A stretch of 15,470 bases of DNA from Fibrobacteraceae bacterium (GCA_023231365.1 JALNVO010000036.1:1-15470), one strand, 5' to 3'; shown: positions 1-7,199, counted from the first letter of the stretch. Program-made: numbers and translations. Notes: generated by a model not told the origin, from the sequence alone.

Positions 1-1
1 G

Positions 2-148
2 CGCTATCATTACGATACGAGTATCGAGGACGTACAAAAGAAGCTTCAATATGATATGTATTATTATGAAAATATGTCCTTGCTGCTTGACATACAAATT
101 CTTTTCCGCACTGTCTATGTCGTGCTCACGGGCAAAGGTGCTCAATAA
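2..148 (+). CDS. Sugar-1-phosphate transferase, C-terminal end (partial)
   Basis: Only the last 48 codons are in the window; the gene begins upstream. The frame reads from position 2 to a TAA at 146-148. The tail (RYHYDTSIEDVQKKLQYDMYY, then ENMSLLLDIQILFRTVYVVL and TGKGA) matches the end of bacterial sugar transferases of the WcaJ/WbaP type. These integral membrane enzymes move a sugar-1-phosphate onto undecaprenyl phosphate to start exopolysaccharide or O-antigen repeat units. The tyrosine-rich YDxxYYENMSLxLD stretch and the closing VxxVLTGKGA are typical of that family's C-terminus. The stop codon shares its last base with the ATG of nadC, so the two are probably co-transcribed. Family is fairly sure; the sugar substrate cannot be told from this fragment. 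Confidence 0.8.
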   Translation, partial: RYHYDTSIEDVQKKLQYDMYYYENMSLLLDIQILFRTVYVVLTGKGAQ

Positions 149-1014
149 TGAAAGAATTCAATATTGATGAATTTCCAAAAGAAGACGCTTTGAAACTTAT
201 CCGCCTCGCTCTTTCCGAAGATGTGCGCACGGGTGATGTGACTAGTGAATGGACCATTCCTGAAAACCAGATCCAGACTGCAGTGCTGATTGCAAAAGAA
301 ACTGGAGTCCTCGCCGGGCTTCCGGTAATTGCCCTCGTTTTTGAAGAACTCAAGGCGAATGTCAAAATAGAGCTTTTAAAAGGCGATGGGGAAAAGGTTG
401 CGAAGGGCGATTTAATTGCGAAGCTCACGGGTCCTACAAGATTTTTACTCACAGGAGAGCGCACTCTTCTCAATTTTATCCAGCAACTTTCAGGCGTGGC
501 GACGGTGGCTAGTGCATATGCAGAAGCACTTCTTCCCGGCAAGACGCAGATTCTAGATACCCGCAAGACGCTTCCCGGCTTCCGCACTCTCCAGAAGTAT
601 GCTGTACGCGCTGGAGGCGGTTCCAATCACCGTATGGGTCTTTTTGATATGGTTCTTGTGAAGGACAACCATATTGCGGCTTGTGGCGGAGTTCTCCCTG
701 CTTTTGAAACTGTCAAGAAACATAATAAGCAAGGTCTGCGGGTTGAAATTGAAGTGGAGAATTTGGAAGAGCTGAAAAGCCTTTTGAATATCGGTGTTGA
801 CGTCATTATGCTCGATAATATGACAAACGGGATGATGAAGGATGCGGTGAAGATTGTCCGTGAAAGCGGTGATAAAAAAGTACAATTGGAAGCGAGCGGC
901 AATATGAATTTGGCCCGAGTCGAGGAACTCAAGAATTTCGGTTTGGATTACATCTCTGTGGGAGCTCTCACGCATAGTGTCAAGGCTTTGGATATTTCAA
1001 TGAGGATCCGTTGA
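148..1014 (+). CDS. nadC: Nicotinate-nucleotide pyrophosphorylase (carboxylating)
   Basis: Quinolinate phosphoribosyltransferase: converts quinolinate and PRPP to nicotinate mononucleotide, CO2 and pyrophosphate in de novo NAD synthesis in the cytoplasm. The 288 residues are the normal family length. Visible motifs: EDVRTGDVTS near residue 24, GERTLLNFIQQLSG (103-116), LDTRKTLPGFR (136-146), GGGSNHRMGL (156-165) and KDNH (172-175) for substrate binding, the acidic EVE (202-204), MLDN (221-224), LEASG (247-251) and VGALTHS (271-277) in the phosphate-binding part of the barrel. No key residue is missing. The ATG at 148 overlaps the previous stop (TAATG), and the TGA stop at 1012-1014 overlaps the coaX ATG (TGATG), so translation is probably coupled on both sides. 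nadB and nadA are not in the window. Confidence 0.97.
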   Translation: MKEFNIDEFPKEDALKLIRLALSEDVRTGDVTSEWTIPENQIQTAVLIAKETGVLAGLPVIALVFEELKANVKIELLKGDGEKVAKGDLIAKLTGPTRFLLTGERTLLNFIQQLSGVATVASAYAEALLPGKTQILDTRKTLPGFRTLQKYAVRAGGGSNHRMGLFDMVLVKDNHIAACGGVLPAFETVKKHNKQGLRVEIEVENLEELKSLLNIGVDVIMLDNMTNGMMKDAVKIVRESGDKKVQLEASGNMNLARVEELKNFGLDYISVGALTHSVKALDISMRIR

Positions 1015-1835
1015 TGTCGAAGACGGCTTCTTGCACGCTTGCGGTAGATGTAGGCAATACGCATACAGTAGTAGGCCTTTTCAAAGGTGAAAAGGTAGTG
1101 GACCATTGGCGGCTCACGACGCGGAATGAAACGACTTCTGATGAAGTACTGAACAGGGTTGCCGGTCTCCTCCGCTTTTCGAAGGTAAAACAGAAAGATA
1201 TTACGCACATCGGCCTGAGTACGGTCGTTCCTTCGCATGAACGCCCGTGGATCAAGGCCTTGGAATTTTTGATCCCGATTCCTGTACAAGTGGTGACTGA
1301 CAAAAATTGTCTTGGCCTTAAAATTGCTTATCCAAATCCAGAAGCGGCTGGCGCTGACCGCCTTTGCAATATACTTGCTCTCCGCGAGCGCGGGCTAAAG
1401 GATGCTATTGTCGTGGATATGGGCACAGCGACTACGTTTGATGTGATGAAAGAGGGCGGATTTGTCGGCGGCCTTATCATTCCGGGCATTAGTGCGAGTT
1501 TGGATGCGCTCACGGAAAAGACTGCGAAACTTGTTCCTGTAACGATTGAATGGCCTAAGAAGATTGTGGCGGATAATCCCGATGATGCGATTCGCGCCGG
1601 TCTTCTCTTCGGTTTTTGTGCGGAACTTGAAACGCTCATAAAAAAAATCAAGAAAGAGATGCATTGGAAGGAAGTCCCTGTATTTGCCACGGGTGGTTGG
1701 GGCAAGACGATTGCCAAGCGCACTCCTTGCATCGATACTTATGATCCTTATCTGACTTTGGAAGGTATCCGCCATGTTGCAGAACGCGGAACGGATGCGT
1801 CATTTTATGAAGAAGAGGAGGAAGACGAGGTATGA
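1014..1835 (+). CDS. coaX: Type III pantothenate kinase
   Basis: Phosphorylates pantothenate, the first step of coenzyme A synthesis. It is the type III (ASKHA-fold) enzyme, unrelated to CoaA. Numbered from the ATG at 1014 (273 aa): the phosphate loop AVDVGNTHTVVGLF (10-23), the family signature GADR (113-116) with catalytic Asp115, VVDMGTATTFD (133-143) and GGLIIPGISAS (152-162). All expected acidic and glycine residues are present. A TTG three bases upstream could also start translation, but the ATG overlaps the nadC stop and fits coupling better. The C-terminus ends in a run of acidic residues (YEEEEEEDEV) that is not part of the fold; its codons form the ribosome binding site of the next gene. 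nadC and coaX often sit together with birA; birA is absent here. Confidence 0.95.
   Translation: MSKTASCTLAVDVGNTHTVVGLFKGEKVVDHWRLTTRNETTSDEVLNRVAGLLRFSKVKQKDITHIGLSTVVPSHERPWIKALEFLIPIPVQVVTDKNCLGLKIAYPNPEAAGADRLCNILALRERGLKDAIVVDMGTATTFDVMKEGGFVGGLIIPGISASLDALTEKTAKLVPVTIEWPKKIVADNPDDAIRAGLLFGFCAELETLIKKIKKEMHWKEVPVFATGGWGKTIAKRTPCIDTYDPYLTLEGIRHVAERGTDASFYEEEEEDEV
1815..1821 (+). promoter_or_regulatory. Ribosome binding site inside the coaX tail
   Basis: GAGGAGG lies 10 nt before the ATG at 1832 and is made by the glutamate codons of the acidic CoaX C-terminus. A second GAGG at 1827-1830 is too close to the start to be the main site. With the ATGA overlap (coaX stop 1833-1835, next ATG 1832-1834) this supports coupled translation. 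Confidence 0.6.
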
Positions 1836-2764
1836 GAACTCTCGTTACGGGCGGAGCCGGCTTTCTGGGCTCGCATCTTTGTGAACGCCTCTTGGCGGAT
1901 GGTCATGAAGTTATCTGTTTGGATAATTTTTTTACAGGAAACCACAAAAATATAGAGCACTTGAGTTCCAATCCCCGGTTTGAACTCATTCGTCATGATG
2001 TGACGGAACCGATTCTTCTCGAAGTCGATCGCATTTTTAATTTGGCGTGCCCTGCAAGCCCCATACACTATCAGTTCAATCCCGTGAAGACGATCAAGAC
2101 GAGCGTGATGGGCGCTATCAATATGTTGGGACTTGCGAAGCGCGTAAAGGCCCGCATTCTGCAAGCTTCAACGAGCGAAGTTTATGGCGATCCGATGGTG
2201 CATCCCCAAGTGGAAGACTATTGGGGCAATGTGAACCCCATTGGCATCCGTAGCTGTTACGATGAAGGCAAGCGCGTTGCGGAGACGCTCTTTATGGATT
2301 ATCACCGGCAGAATCACGTCGATATCCGCATTGTCCGTATTTTCAATACATACGGGCCGCGGATGCTTCCGAACGATGGCCGCGTAGTGAGCAATTTCAT
2401 TGTGCAAGCGCTCAAGGGCGAAGACCTCACCATTTATGGCTCTGGCAATCAGACCCGCAGTTTTTGTTATGTATCAGACCTTATTGAAGCGATGGTGCGG
2501 ATGATGGACCAGGACGATTGCATCGGACCTGTGAATATTGGAAATCCCGGCGAATATACGATGCTTGAACTTGCGAATAAAATAATTGAACTCACCGGTA
2601 GCAAGAGCAAGATTACTTTTCTAAGCCTTCCCTTTGATGATCCGAAGAAGAGAAAGCCCGATATTTCTAGGGCAAAGACAATACTTTCTAATTGGAGTCC
2701 GACCGTTTCTTTGGATGAGGGCCTTAAAGAGACGATAGAGTATTTTGCTTCAACATCGAAATAG
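1832..2764 (+). CDS. UDP-glucuronate decarboxylase (UDP-xylose synthase)
   Basis: Extended short-chain dehydrogenase of 310 aa that oxidises, decarboxylates and re-reduces UDP-glucuronate to UDP-xylose using bound NAD. Evidence: Rossmann motif GGAGFLG (7-13) followed by LDNFFTG (30-36); the UXS-specific stretch NLACPASPIHYQFNP (70-84); STSEVYGDP (113-121), carrying the Ser/Thr and the Glu used for decarboxylation; the YxxxK pair Tyr143 and Lys147 in SCYDEGKR; RIFNTYGPRM (169-178); and KRKPDI (273-278), which supplies an active-site arginine. These separate UXS from ordinary UDP-glucose epimerases. The ATG overlaps the coaX stop by 4 nt. The product would feed xylose, or a derived pentose, into surface polysaccharide, which fits the sugar transferase at the start of the unit. 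ArnA-like and epimerase alternatives are unlikely. Confidence 0.9.
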   Translation: MRTLVTGGAGFLGSHLCERLLADGHEVICLDNFFTGNHKNIEHLSSNPRFELIRHDVTEPILLEVDRIFNLACPASPIHYQFNPVKTIKTSVMGAINMLGLAKRVKARILQASTSEVYGDPMVHPQVEDYWGNVNPIGIRSCYDEGKRVAETLFMDYHRQNHVDIRIVRIFNTYGPRMLPNDGRVVSNFIVQALKGEDLTIYGSGNQTRSFCYVSDLIEAMVRMMDQDDCIGPVNIGNPGEYTMLELANKIIELTGSKSKITFLSLPFDDPKKRKPDISRAKTILSNWSPTVSLDEGLKETIEYFASTSK

Positions 2765-2773
2765 CAGGGGGAT

Positions 2774-3895
2774 ATGCAGAGAAACAGGGAACTCCTAAAA
2801 AAGAATGCCGCCGAAATTGCGCGGGCGAATAACGAACAATTAAGGACGATTTCCTTGATTCTTGTGGCTTTGTTTGCTCTGGTAATGCTTTTTGAAATTT
2901 TGTTTACTGGATGGACAAGCGATTATTTTTCTCATATTCTTTTAACGATTATTTCTCTTGGGTTCTATTTCTTTTCTAAGACGTTTTTAGAAAAACCTGG
3001 TTTTTTTTCTATTTGGTTTGTCTATCTGTTCTTTACTGTCCTTATCGCTTTTGCCATCTATTTTCATTTGGGGTCGCCGCAATTGACGACTTTCATGTAC
3101 ACGTGTACGATCCTTCTCTTTCCTGCGTTTATTGTAGATTATGCGTTTCGTGTTAATTTGTTCTTGTTCTTGGTGACGCTCGCTTTTGCTGTGTTGGCTT
3201 TTGTTTTTGAATCTTGGGAAAAGATGCTTTCGGACATTGTGAATGCGGGTTCTGCTTTTGTCTTGAGCGTTATTGTCGGCAGAGATTTCCGCAAAACGAA
3301 GCTCAACGCAATAGAACGCGCGAGGGAACTTTTCGTGGAACGCAATACGGATCCTCTTACAGGATTGCCCAATCGCCGGGATTTGTTTGAGAGGCTCGCT
3401 AGTTTGGATAAGAAAGGTTTTTCTGTTTTATCTGTGCTGATGGTCGATATTGATTTTTATAAGAAGTTCAATGATTCGTATGGACATCAGCGAGGCGATG
3501 AATGCTTGAGAATGCTCGGCAAGTGCTTTTCGAATTTTTCGGAACGGACGGGTATTAAATTTTTCAGGTATGGCGGAGAAGAATTTTTGGCGCTTGCGGA
3601 GTGTTACTCCTATTCTTCAATGGGGGGGATCGCAGAAGATTTGCTCGAAGAGGTGAAATCGCTGGACATTCCTTTTGATTATTCTTCGACAAAGCGGGTT
3701 ACCGTAAGTGCTGGCTATGCGGAAGCAAAAGAATGCAGTGCAAAAAATTGTGAGAACTTGATCGGTATGGCCGATTCGGCACTCTATTATGCAAAAGCGC
3801 AGGGCCGTAATCAATCTGTAGGCTTTTTAGACTGCGATGAAAATTTCAATTTAAAGGCTATGACCACAAATAGTTCTTTTCGCCGCAGAAAATAA
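2774..3895 (+). CDS. Membrane diguanylate cyclase (GGDEF)
   Basis: Makes cyclic di-GMP from two GTP. The 373-aa protein has a short cytoplasmic N-terminus, about six hydrophobic segments (roughly 26-46, 52-69, 77-97, 106-122, 127-145, 152-168), a helical linker and a GGDEF domain from about 190 to 352. Catalytic features are intact: DPLTGLPNRR (193-202), metal-binding Asp225 and Asp227 in MVDIDFYK, FNDSYGHQRGD (232-242), active-site GGEEF (267-271) and KAQGRN (341-346). The inhibitory I-site RxxD is not present: Arg258 is followed by Thr-Gly-Ile, so product inhibition at that site is unlikely. No known sensor domain is recognised; the membrane part resembles 6-TM sensor regions of unknown ligand. 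The start lies 9 nt after the previous stop, with CAGGGGG just before the ATG. The coding sequence is more AT-rich than its upstream neighbours. Confidence 0.93.
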   Translation: MQRNRELLKKNAAEIARANNEQLRTISLILVALFALVMLFEILFTGWTSDYFSHILLTIISLGFYFFSKTFLEKPGFFSIWFVYLFFTVLIAFAIYFHLGSPQLTTFMYTCTILLFPAFIVDYAFRVNLFLFLVTLAFAVLAFVFESWEKMLSDIVNAGSAFVLSVIVGRDFRKTKLNAIERARELFVERNTDPLTGLPNRRDLFERLASLDKKGFSVLSVLMVDIDFYKKFNDSYGHQRGDECLRMLGKCFSNFSERTGIKFFRYGGEEFLALAECYSYSSMGGIAEDLLEEVKSLDIPFDYSSTKRVTVSAGYAEAKECSAKNCENLIGMADSALYYAKAQGRNQSVGFLDCDENFNLKAMTTNSSFRRRK

Positions 3896-3937
3896 ACGCA
3901 TTGTTGGTTTTTATCTTCTTTAATTCTATTTTGTTCA

Positions 3938-3943
3938 TATAAT
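3938..3943 (+). promoter_or_regulatory. Possible -10 element before floA
   Basis: TATAAT, a consensus sigma-70 -10 hexamer, lies 13 nt before the floA ATG in the AT-rich 61-nt gap after the diguanylate cyclase gene. I see no convincing -35 at the right distance. A start site about 7 nt downstream would leave almost no leader and cut into the GAGG ribosome binding site at 3948-3951, so this may be chance. Confidence 0.25.
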
Positions 3944-3956
3944 AATTGAGGTTTCT

Positions 3957-4946
3957 ATGAATCCAGTAGCCATTCTAGGCATTATCCTTGCGGTCATCAT
4001 CGCTCTCGTTCTCTTGGCCTTTATTGCCAAGTTCTTTAGCCTTTGGTTGCAGGCGCTGTTTTCCAAGGCGGGTGTGAGCATGTTCCAGCTGATCGGAATG
4101 CGCCTCCGCAAAGTTCCGCCCAGAGTTATAGTCGATTCCCGCATTTTGAGCTGCAAGGCGGGTATGCCGGTGGATACGAACCTTTTGGAAGCTCACTATA
4201 TGTCGGGCGGTAATGTGCTCCGCGTCATCCAGTCTTTGATCGCTGCGAATAAGGCGAACATCAAGCTCGATTTTAAGCAGGCTGCGGCAATTGATCTCGC
4301 CGGTCGTAATGTACTTGAAGCTGTGCAAATGTCGGTGAACCCGAAGGTCATCCAGACTCCAAAGGTGAGCGCGGTCGCTCTTGATGGAATTCAGCTCCAC
4401 GCTGTTACCCGCATCACGGTTCGTGCAAGCATTCAGAAGCTTGTCGGCGGTGCGGGCGAGGAAACAGTCGTTGCCCGCGTTGGCGAAGGTATTGTATCGT
4501 CCATCGGTGGGGCGAAGAGCCACAAGGATGTGCTCGAAAATCCAAATATGATTTCTAAAAAAGTGCTTGCGTCCGGCCTAGATGCGGGTACTGCTTTTGA
4601 AATTCTTTCTATTGACATTGCTGATGTGGATGTGGGAGAAAACATCGGTGCCCGTTTGGAAACGGACCGAGCCGAAGCCGACAAGAAGATTGCGCAGGCG
4701 AAGGCTGAGGAACGCCGTGCGATGGCTTTTGCTGCGGAACAGGAAATGAAGGCCCGTGTTATGGAGATGCGCGCAAAGCTTGTGGAAAGCGAAGCTCAAG
4801 TGCCGATGGCGATGGCTGATGCTCTCCGTTCCGGTCGTCTTGGCGTGATAGACTATTACAATCTGAAGAACATTCAGGCCGATACGCAAATGCGCTCGCA
4901 GCTTGGAAACTCGGATCAATCTCAGGCGGGTCAACCCAATACTTGA
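3957..4946 (+). CDS. floA: Flotillin-like protein FloA
   Basis: Membrane scaffold protein of the bacterial flotillin/FloA family, which organises membrane microdomains and affects fluidity, secretion and envelope signalling. The 329 aa are close to the roughly 330 of Bacillus FloA. The N-terminal hydrophobic segment (about 4-35) is followed by SKAGVSMFQLIGMRLRKVPP (36-55), a highly conserved FloA stretch, then a PHB/SPFH-like region and a helical C-terminal part rich in Glu-Ala (EADKKIAQAKAEERRAMA and following). The end, GVIDYYNLKNIQADTQMR, is also characteristic. GAGG precedes the ATG by 5 nt. In Bacillus floA follows an NfeD-type gene; here no NfeD gene is adjacent, and the next gene encodes a different membrane-anchored acidic protein. 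Identity is very clear. Confidence 0.96.
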   Translation: MNPVAILGIILAVIIALVLLAFIAKFFSLWLQALFSKAGVSMFQLIGMRLRKVPPRVIVDSRILSCKAGMPVDTNLLEAHYMSGGNVLRVIQSLIAANKANIKLDFKQAAAIDLAGRNVLEAVQMSVNPKVIQTPKVSAVALDGIQLHAVTRITVRASIQKLVGGAGEETVVARVGEGIVSSIGGAKSHKDVLENPNMISKKVLASGLDAGTAFEILSIDIADVDVGENIGARLETDRAEADKKIAQAKAEERRAMAFAAEQEMKARVMEMRAKLVESEAQVPMAMADALRSGRLGVIDYYNLKNIQADTQMRSQLGNSDQSQAGQPNT

Positions 4947-4957
4947 TCTAAATTATT

Positions 4958-5665
4958 ATGGAAACAATCCTCATTCTGGTTGGTTTAGTTCTTCTTCAGG
5001 CTGTCCCTGGATGGCTTAAGAAACGCGCTGAAAAAAAACGTGCCGAAGCACAGCGAGTTTCGAGGCCTGATACCAGCTACCCTGTGGGGAAGAATGAAAC
5101 TTCAGAAGCTTCTTCGGAGTCCCACGATTCCTTGCAAGACCTTATCCGCAAGTTCAATGAGGAGCAGAAGAAGCGCTTTTCTGATGAGGATCTTCCGCCG
5201 GGCGGATCTGCGGAAGAATCGGGAAAAGAGAGCGGTGGAGAAGAGGCGGAAGAAGATCTTCCTGATGAAGAAGGCTTTCCTCCAGAACCTTTAGAGGAAG
5301 ACCTTCCTGCCAAGCCTGTGTTTGAAGAAAAGAAAAAAAATGTAGAAGTCAAGAAGCATTTTGAAACGGCTTCTTTCGAAGGCTCGTCTCGCCCGGCTCC
5401 GGCTCCATCATTGATGGTAGAACCCGCGAATAAGGCTCCCGTGCTTCACGTAGAAGATGAACTGGAAAAGATTCATTCTGCGGCGTGGAAGGACGAAATT
5501 GGAAGGGCACCGAAGTCGGTGGATGGCGCAACGCAAGGGCGTCCGGTTCTTTCTTTGAACATAAAAGAAGCCCGCAAGGGTTTCTTGTGGGCCAAGGTGT
5601 TGGATGATCCCCGCTTTAAGAGGCGCTCTCCGTTACCGCTCAATCCCTATTCGTATAAGGGATAA
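4958..5665 (+). CDS. Membrane-anchored acidic protein, function unknown
   Basis: 235 aa, not recognised as a named protein. One hydrophobic segment (about 3-18) is followed by a basic stop-transfer stretch (KKRAEKKRAEAQR). A long low-complexity linker (about 35-175) follows, very rich in Glu, Asp, Pro and Ser, so the chain is probably cytoplasmic and disordered. The C-terminus (about 200-235) is more ordered and basic: an ARKGFLWAKVLDDPRFKRR stretch. Small membrane-anchored proteins in other phyla end with a similar helix followed by a Pro (pattern xxxWxxILxxP); I think this is the same class, but that is from memory. It starts 11 nt after floA without a visible Shine-Dalgarno site, so translation may depend on floA. 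Its last 26 nt overlap the convergent pspC gene. A partner role with FloA is inference from position. Confidence 0.75.
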   Translation: METILILVGLVLLQAVPGWLKKRAEKKRAEAQRVSRPDTSYPVGKNETSEASSESHDSLQDLIRKFNEEQKKRFSDEDLPPGGSAEESGKESGGEEAEEDLPDEEGFPPEPLEEDLPAKPVFEEKKKNVEVKKHFETASFEGSSRPAPAPSLMVEPANKAPVLHVEDELEKIHSAAWKDEIGRAPKSVDGATQGRPVLSLNIKEARKGFLWAKVLDDPRFKRRSPLPLNPYSYKG

Positions 5666-5831
5666 GAATCCAGCACAAGAGATAGGCCAAGATGCCTGTC
5701 CCGAAAGAGATTATTGTTCCGACAATCCAAATGATCCGCACGATAGTCGGGTCGATGTTCAGATATTCGCCGAAGCCTCCGCAGACTCCGGCGATTTTCG
5801 TATTCTTTTCAGAAAGAGTCAATTTTTTCAT
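5640..5831 (-). CDS. Small PspC-domain membrane protein
   Basis: 63 aa, essentially a bare PspC domain. PspC proteins sit in the inner membrane and act in phage-shock and envelope-stress responses, in some bacteria with PspA/PspB. Diagnostic residues: an N-terminal LTLSEKNTKIAGVCGGFGEY with the AGVCGG core, then NIDPTIVRIIW, then a hydrophobic segment (about 33-58) ending ILIPYTNRD. The ATG at 5831 has AAGGAA about 10 nt upstream. The stop lies inside the end of the convergent gene, a 26-nt tail-to-tail overlap with no terminator visible between them. No pspA, pspB or pspF is in the window, so this may be a stand-alone PspC as in many Bacteroidota-like genomes. The domain call is firm, the role less so. 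Confidence 0.92.
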   Translation of the reverse strand: MKKLTLSEKNTKIAGVCGGFGEYLNIDPTIVRIIWIVGTIISFGTGILAYLLCWILIPYTNRD

Positions 5832-5931
5832 GGTTTTTCTGTTCCTTAGTAAAATATTTCAATCAAAAGGGGTTTCATTTCTGATTTATCTGCGTCTTTA
5901 AAAGAGTAACTCATTCAACCAAGGAGATTAT

Positions 5932-7134
5932 ATGAGTGCTTTTTTTAAAAATATTAAAATTCAAATGATTTTTTTTACTTGGATGGCATTATTTTTTGCA
6001 TCCTGTTCAGAAAGCGGAGAAAAGAGCGTTTTCCCGGAATCAAATGAAGCTTCTGTAAGGTTTGAGGCCGCCTTGGCGACGGTTCCGCTTGCGGATAGCC
6101 TCGTTTTGGATTTATCCGGGCCCGAAGCTCTACACAAGAGCTATACTGAAAATTTCAGTGATGCGAAAATTTCGCTAGTTCCCGGGGTGTGGAATTTTAA
6201 GGCGAGATTTTATGCGAATGGAATTCTTTTGCAGCAGGGCGAAACTTCTCAGATATTGAAGGCCGGAGATGATGTGAATATCTCAATAAATATGCATGCC
6301 GTTGCCGGGTTTCTCTATGTCAAGATTCCATTGGGCGCAGGCAACCCACTCGGCATTTCGAGTGGCAAATTGGAAGTTTCTGGGGCGGGGACGTCAGAAT
6401 CGGAAGCATTTTCTGTTGACAAGCTTTATGCGACTGTGGCGAGTGGTATTCTCAAGCTGGATTCCTCTTATTCGGTGAAGCTTTTCCTTTTTAATTCGCA
6501 ACGGGATACTTTGTACTCATATTCTGGGACGGTTTCGCTCAGTTCGGAAAATTTTGTTCCTATATGGGATCTTTCCTCTCTGCGGGCGAATGCGCGGTTT
6601 TCGATTGTGAGCGATTCTTCCGCTTCGTTCTCGGCAGTAGGGCATTTACCGTCTAAGACGCGTGGGCCAAAGGCGGGTGATTTGTTTATAACGGAATTCA
6701 GTGTTTCCTTAAAACCAAAATTCATAGAGTACTACAATTCTTCGCTGGATACATTAAATCTGGATGGTTGTGCAATGGCGTTTCTATCGGCATCATCCTC
6801 ATCCCCGAAAGATTTTGTGGATACATTGAACGCCGTAAAATTACCACCACAGTCGTTTTTTATTGCGGGTTCGGATAGTGCGGATTTTGCTGATGTTAAA
6901 GGCTCATTGACGATGCCGTCTACAAAAGGTTCTCTTATTTTTCACTGTCGAGATATTATAATAGATTCTCTTTATTATGTAAACACCAAGGATGCTGGAG
7001 ACTCTTTGCAGGCGTTTCCCATATCGGATAAAGGAACAACTCAATTACCTCTCCTAAATTTTGATAAACGTTCAAGTGGAAATGCTTGGTGTGCTGGAGA
7101 ACCTTCTCCCCATACGGAGACGTCTTGCAAATAA
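5932..7134 (+). CDS. Lipoprotein with C-terminal lamin-tail-like domain
   Basis: 400 aa, predicted outer-surface or periplasmic lipoprotein. The N-terminus is basic then hydrophobic and ends in a lipobox LFFASC with Cys25 as the lipidated residue. Residues about 40-130 look like a beta-rich domain (SLVPGVWNFKARFYANG, then AGDDVNISINMHAVAG), and a second similar unit may follow to about 230. From 248 to the end the pattern resembles a lamin tail domain (LTD): GDLFITEF at its start, KFIEYYNSSLDTLNLDGCAM, LPPQSFFIAGSDSADF, GSLIFHCRDIIIDSLYY and a closing NAWCAGEPSPHTETSC. Secreted Fibrobacter-type proteins often carry such domains. AAGGAG precedes the ATG by 5 nt. The 100-nt gap before it is shared with divergent pspC; I see no clear promoter there. 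The ligand or function is unknown. Confidence 0.8.
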   Translation: MSAFFKNIKIQMIFFTWMALFFASCSESGEKSVFPESNEASVRFEAALATVPLADSLVLDLSGPEALHKSYTENFSDAKISLVPGVWNFKARFYANGILLQQGETSQILKAGDDVNISINMHAVAGFLYVKIPLGAGNPLGISSGKLEVSGAGTSESEAFSVDKLYATVASGILKLDSSYSVKLFLFNSQRDTLYSYSGTVSLSSENFVPIWDLSSLRANARFSIVSDSSASFSAVGHLPSKTRGPKAGDLFITEFSVSLKPKFIEYYNSSLDTLNLDGCAMAFLSASSSSPKDFVDTLNAVKLPPQSFFIAGSDSADFADVKGSLTMPSTKGSLIFHCRDIIIDSLYYVNTKDAGDSLQAFPISDKGTTQLPLLNFDKRSSGNAWCAGEPSPHTETSCK

Positions 7135-7149
7135 ATTAATTATTGGTAC

Positions 7150-7178
7150 AAATAAAGCCCGCTCTATCCAGGGCGGGC
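7150..7178 (-). terminator. Intrinsic terminator after the cysteine-rich lipoprotein
   Basis: GCCCGC (7157-7162) pairs with GCGGGC (7173-7178) around a 10-nt loop. Read on the minus strand the stem is followed by TTTATTT. On the plus strand no T-run follows, so it most likely ends the der-plsY-gpsA-lipoprotein transcript. It may also shield the convergent plus-strand lipoprotein gene. Confidence 0.75.
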
Positions 7179-7199
7179 GTTGCTGCATAGACGTTTACG

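Noticed and set aside
1011..1013. TTG start for coaX
   Set aside because: The next codon is ATG, overlapping the nadC stop in a TGATG junction, a better start.
3875..3893. TTTTC/GAAAA hairpin at the end of the diguanylate cyclase gene as a terminator
   Set aside because: Only five AT-rich base pairs and no T-run directly after the stem.
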